DNA of 38,372 nt, from positions 1 to 38,372 of IMG/VR virus record IMGVR_UViG_3300032180_000099; one strand, 5' to 3'. Source of the stretch: a virus. Under the pieces are notes generated by a model. The model ran no database searches. It saw nothing but the letters and a program-made list of their open reading frames with translations, and was not told where the DNA came from. Shown here in pieces: positions 37,157 to 38,372 of this stretch. Each line of letters opens with the position of its first letter. The first letter of the stretch is position 1. A program made the position numbers and the translations under genes.

Positions 37157-38372
37157 GCTTCCGCTCCTACCAACTCGGCTTCCGCCCCTACGTCTTCGGT
37201 CGAAACGGCTATTGGATCCGCACTGCACGAACAACCCGAATGGTCCCCTACTGAGTAGAACTCCCCTATCCAGTCATCTTCCGGTTGTGTCGCTAACTGG
37301 TCATCGTCCCATGACGAGAAGGTGATGCCGTCAAGGGCAAGATGGCCAGGGAAGGTCGTTCGGGCAAGGTCGTTGTAGGACCACGTGAACCCGTCTGTGG
37401 TGGCGTCTCCCGAAGCCAGAGCGTCCTGAGCCATCGGACCCCAGCCTAAGCCCGGACGGGGCGTCTCGGACGTATCCCCGCCTCCCGCGAGGGCCAGGGC
37501 GTCCCGGATAGCACCACGGGGGGCCACGATGTCCGAGACCTCACCGGGGCCGGTCTGGGGGACGGGGGAGAACAGGAACCGGCCCGCTTCGGCGAGGAAC
37601 CCGGCCGTCAGGACTCCCGCCGCGGCTTGGAGCCAGTCCGTGCTACCGCTCGCCACGTCTGCCATGAGTTCGTCCGGGTCCTGGTCCGTCGCTTCGGCGA
37701 TGCGGGCGATGACGGCCTGCTGGGCGTCCGAGAGCCACGGGGTGGCCTTGTCGGCGAAGGATCGGGCGGCCTGGTCGATCAGGAGCGTCTCGTCCAGCCC
37801 CAGTTGGTGGACGTTGGCAGGCCCCAGCATGCGGGGGACGTAGAGCGGGTCCTTCACTCCGTTGAGGCTCGCCCGGAGCAGCGGTCTGCCCTGAGCGGCC
37901 GAGCGGAGCTTGTTGCCAGCGGTGCGCACGACGGCATGGAGCCTCTCGTCCGCCAGTACCGAGATGCGCTGGAGAAGCGAGCGGTCCACCGCCCCCAGCT
38001 TTGCCCCCAGCGCCTTCAGCTTGGCCCGCCTGCGGTCCAGCTTGCCGGGTTTTACTCCTGTCCTATATGTCGCCGTGGGCAAACCGTCGCGGCCTGCCTT
38101 GTGGCCGTTTCCGTGTCCGTTCCCGGACGCCGCTACGGCCGGGGTGGGCGGGCTGGCGGCAGGTGCCGGTGGACCACTCGGAGGCGCGGGGTTCGGCGGG
38201 CCGGGTTTGGGGGCGACAGGTGCCCCCGGCACTCCTGTTTCGTTGCCTGCCTCTTCGGCGACAGGACCTTCGCCCGGAATACCCTTCTCGGTCTCGGTCA
38301 CTCGGGTGGCGATGCGGCCCGTGGCCTTACCCCAAATTTCGGGGTCTCCACCGGCCGAGGCCAGTCCCGGGT
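37153..38372 (-). CDS. Portal/MuF-like head protein, C-terminal part
   Basis: The frame is open to the right edge (the first visible residues include GGDPEIWGKATGRIATRVTE), so the GTG at 38301 is probably internal and the gene is truncated by the window. A Pro/Ala/Gly-rich linker is followed by a helical region (KLKALGAKLGAVDRSLLQRI, PWLSDAQQAVIARIAEATDQ). The end has WSYNDLARTTFPGHLALDGI, TFSSWDDDQLA and FYSVGDHSGCSCSADPI. This matches the C-terminal pattern of MuF-type head-morphogenesis domains, often fused to actinophage portals. Without the N-terminus, portal fusion and separate MuF protein cannot be told apart. Confidence 0.6.
   Translation of the reverse strand, partial: PGLASAGGDPEIWGKATGRIATRVTETEKGIPGEGPVAEEAGNETGVPGAPVAPKPGPPNPAPPSGPPAPAASPPTPAVAASGNGHGNGHKAGRDGLPTATYRTGVKPGKLDRRRAKLKALGAKLGAVDRSLLQRISVLADERLHAVVRTAGNKLRSAAQGRPLLRASLNGVKDPLYVPRMLGPANVHQLGLDETLLIDQAARSFADKATPWLSDAQQAVIARIAEATDQDPDELMADVASGSTDWLQAAAGVLTAGFLAEAGRFLFSPVPQTGPGEVSDIVAPRGAIRDALALAGGGDTSETPRPGLGWGPMAQDALASGDATTDGFTWSYNDLARTTFPGHLALDGITFSSWDDDQLATQPEDDWIGEFYSVGDHSGCSCSADPIAVSTEDVGAEAELVGAEA

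Noticed and set aside
1-38372. tRNA, rRNA, integrase, terminase or transposase genes.
   Set aside because: None was recognised. The terminase and any integrase would be expected outside this window.

Overview
This window looks like the structural half of the genome of a tailed (siphovirus-type) phage, prophage or phage-plasmid. The host is probably a high-GC Gram-positive (actinobacterium-like) bacterium. The evidence is high GC with many GTG/TTG starts, start/stop-overlapping genes, a long tape measure, paired tail-assembly chaperones with a -1 slippery site, an actinophage-style capsid protease, and a major tail protein of the kind found in actinophages. No rRNA, tRNA, CRISPR array or transposase was seen. 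Nearly all genes are on the minus strand, so transcription of the structural block runs from right to left.

Right to left, the layout is as follows. The C-terminal part of a portal/MuF-like protein is cut by the right edge. Three tiny genes follow (Cys-rich, membrane, membrane), then a capsid protease carrying an N-terminal 2H-phosphoesterase-like domain, a small membrane protein, a 126-residue protein that shares a motif with the capsid, and the major capsid protein with a built-in N-terminal scaffold-like region. Next is a long modification cluster (about 30.3 to 22 kb) of glycosyltransferases, a CDP-glycerol-transferase-like protein, two SAM methyltransferases and small Cys-rich proteins. 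After it come a structural protein of unknown role, the probable major tail protein, a collagen-like fibre and two more surface proteins. A tandem GT2 glycosyltransferase, head-tail connectors, tail terminator, G/GT chaperones, tape measure, minor tail proteins, a DUF1360 protein and a GH25 lysin complete the block.

The left 1.95 kb is a different module. It holds a MerR-like regulator (plus strand), a PadR-like regulator, an excisionase-like HTH protein, two small membrane proteins (one resembling TcpE of conjugative elements) and the first codons of a HAD-family hydrolase. Four related operator-like repeats (core TTGTNNACAA) surround the regulators.

Three plus-strand genes interrupt the minus-strand operon: HNH1 at 18.8 kb, HNH2 at 26.1 kb and HNH3 at 30.4 kb. 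They have three different HNH nuclease folds but share an N-terminal Cys3His knuckle, a TAGAAT box, and a 5' leader with two stem-loops. The second stem-loop covers the ribosome binding site, and its pairs covary among the three copies. HNH2 appears to start at ATC. HNH1 and HNH3 abut or overlap the 3' ends of the major tail and major capsid genes. This family of leader-linked, modular free-standing endonucleases is the most novel-looking system here. Assignments rest on motif recognition by eye; no database search was possible.
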